5,348 nt of DNA. Source: an uncultured Collinsella sp. (lineage in GTDB: Bacteria; Actinomycetota; Coriobacteriia; Coriobacteriales; Coriobacteriaceae). Position 1 is the stretch's first letter. Every line of letters starts with the position of its first letter. Where the stretch lies: contig UROA01000126.1 of the NCBI GenBank assembly GCA_900549355.1, positions 1 to 5,348 of the forward strand, written 5' to 3'. Below are positions 4,846-5,348 of this stretch, piece by piece. A model generated the notes under the pieces. That model was not told the DNA's origin and did not search any database. It saw only the letters and a list, made by a program, of their open reading frames with translations. A program made the translations under genes and the position numbers.

Positions 4846-4922
4846 GGCGGTGTAGCTCAGTTGGTTAGAGCACACGGTTCATACCCGTGGCGTCACTGGT
4901 TCGAATCCAGTCACCGCTACCA
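4846..4922 (+). tRNA. tRNA-Met (CAU), probably the elongator
   Basis: Cloverleaf of 77 nt with encoded CCA. The acceptor GGCGGTG (4846-4852) pairs with CACCGCT (4912-4918), the first pair being G-U; discriminator A. The anticodon stem CACGG/CCGTG encloses TTCATAC with CAT at 4880-4882. It lacks the three G-C pairs of the initiator anticodon stem, so it is not initiator tRNA. A lysidine-modified tRNA-Ile(CAU) cannot be excluded from the anticodon alone. The Thr(GGU)-Met(CAU) pair is a known neighbour pair in Actinobacteria, which favours elongator Met. Confidence 0.88.
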
Positions 4923-4933
4923 TAGGTAACACG

Positions 4934-4964
4934 GTGGCTTCTCAATAGTATGTTGAGAGGCCAC
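4934..4964 (+). other. 12-bp hairpin between tRNA-Met and tuf
   Basis: Arms 4934-4945 and 4953-4964 pair at all 12 positions with one G-U around a 7-nt loop. The sequence after it (TATGGTATAAAGG) is not T-rich, so it does not look like an intrinsic terminator. It may mark the processing boundary between the tRNAs and the tuf mRNA, protect the new 5' end of that mRNA, or act as a transcription attenuator. Confidence 0.6.
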
Positions 4965-4966
4965 TA

Positions 4967-4975
4967 TGGTATAAA
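4967..4975 (+). promoter_or_regulatory. Possible extended -10 promoter for tuf
   Basis: TGGTATAAA fits the extended -10 form TGnTATAAT (5 of 6 in the hexamer). No suitable -35 box lies 16-18 bp upstream, where the hairpin sits. A start near 4982 would give tuf a leader of about 37 nt. It would let tuf be expressed independently of the tRNA promoter. Confidence 0.35.
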
Positions 4976-5018
4976 GGCAAAGTCCCGTCCGGGGACGACC
5001 TGTTAAGAGGAGGGCTTT

Positions 5019-5348
5019 ATGGCCAAAGAGAAGTTTGAGCGCACTAAGCCGCATGTTAACATCGGCACCATTGGTCACGTCGACCACGGCAAGACCACGC
5101 TGACCGCCGCCATCACCAAGGTTCTCTCCGAGACCGAGGGCTGCAAGGCTGACTTCACTGCGTTCGAGAACATCGACAAGGCTCCCGAGGAGCGCGAGCG
5201 CGGCATCACGATCTCCGTCTCCCACGTCGAGTACGAGACTGCTGCCCGTCACTACGCTCACGTTGACTGCCCGGGCCACGCTGACTACGTCAAGAACATG
5301 ATCTCCGGTGCTGCTCAGATGGACGGCGCGATCCTGGTCGTCGCCGCT
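5019..5348 (+). CDS. tuf: Translation elongation factor Tu, N-terminal part (3' end outside window)
   Basis: GTPase that delivers aminoacyl-tRNA to the ribosomal A site. The first 110 codons are present; the full protein is about 395-400 residues. Visible G-domain elements are the P-loop GHVDHGKT (19-26), the switch I region with APEERERGITIS (55-66), and switch II DCPGHADYVKNM (83-94) with H87, the catalytic-type histidine. The start ATG at 5019 is preceded by AGGAGG at 5008-5013 with 5-nt spacing. Codon use is strongly biased (AAG, ATC, GGC, CTC), as in highly expressed genes. It lies 96 bp after tRNA-Met and is probably co-transcribed with the three tRNAs from 4583-4612, recalling the E. 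coli tRNA-tufB operon. Confidence 0.98.
   Translation, partial: MAKEKFERTKPHVNIGTIGHVDHGKTTLTAAITKVLSETEGCKADFTAFENIDKAPEERERGITISVSHVEYETAARHYAHVDCPGHADYVKNMISGAAQMDGAILVVAA

Overview
The window looks like a chromosomal housekeeping segment from a fairly high-GC Gram-positive bacterium, most likely a Coriobacteriia actinobacterium of the Collinsella type. This is an inference from protein flavour, codon use and gene order; no search was possible. The order cysS - rlmB - NYN nuclease, followed by tRNA-Tyr/tRNA-Thr/tRNA-Met and tuf, resembles the translation-related neighbourhood upstream of secE-nusG-rplK in Firmicutes and Actinobacteria.

Layout. (1) Positions 1-492 are the 3' end of cysS. 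It is followed by a 102-bp imperfect palindrome (499-600) and a clean intrinsic terminator (604-645). (2) Positions 679-2274 are a tight two-gene operon: rlmB (23S rRNA 2'-O-methyltransferase) and a YacP/Rae1-type NYN-domain ribonuclease, 3 bp apart. (3) A convergent minus-strand gene (2302-3642), visibly lower in GC, encodes an excisionase/MerR-type helix-turn-helix fused to a HipA/CtkA-like kinase. It looks like an accessory insertion in an otherwise conserved neighbourhood. Its start region is covered by a large inverted repeat with perfect 22-bp arms. (4) A monocistronic tRNA-Thr(UGU) has its own promoter and terminator (3808-3990). (5) About 590 bp without a convincing gene (3991-4582) carry two unrelated families of ordered short repeats. 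One is a pair of 57-nt hairpins offset by exactly 80 bp. The other is a five-copy, nested palindromic array. (6) A near-consensus promoter (4583-4612) drives tRNA-Tyr(GUA), tRNA-Thr(GGU), tRNA-Met(CAU) and probably tuf, whose first 110 codons are present.

How it fits together. Almost every gene serves translation: tRNA charging, rRNA modification, ribosome-linked mRNA decay, tRNAs and EF-Tu. The exception is the HTH-HipA-like gene. Relatives of its kinase domain inhibit growth, in some cases by phosphorylating translation proteins, but nothing here shows its target. The parts most worth a second look are the dyad covering the HTH-kinase promoter and the two repeat arrays at 4036-4345. These are highly structured DNA (or RNA) that no gene in the window explains.
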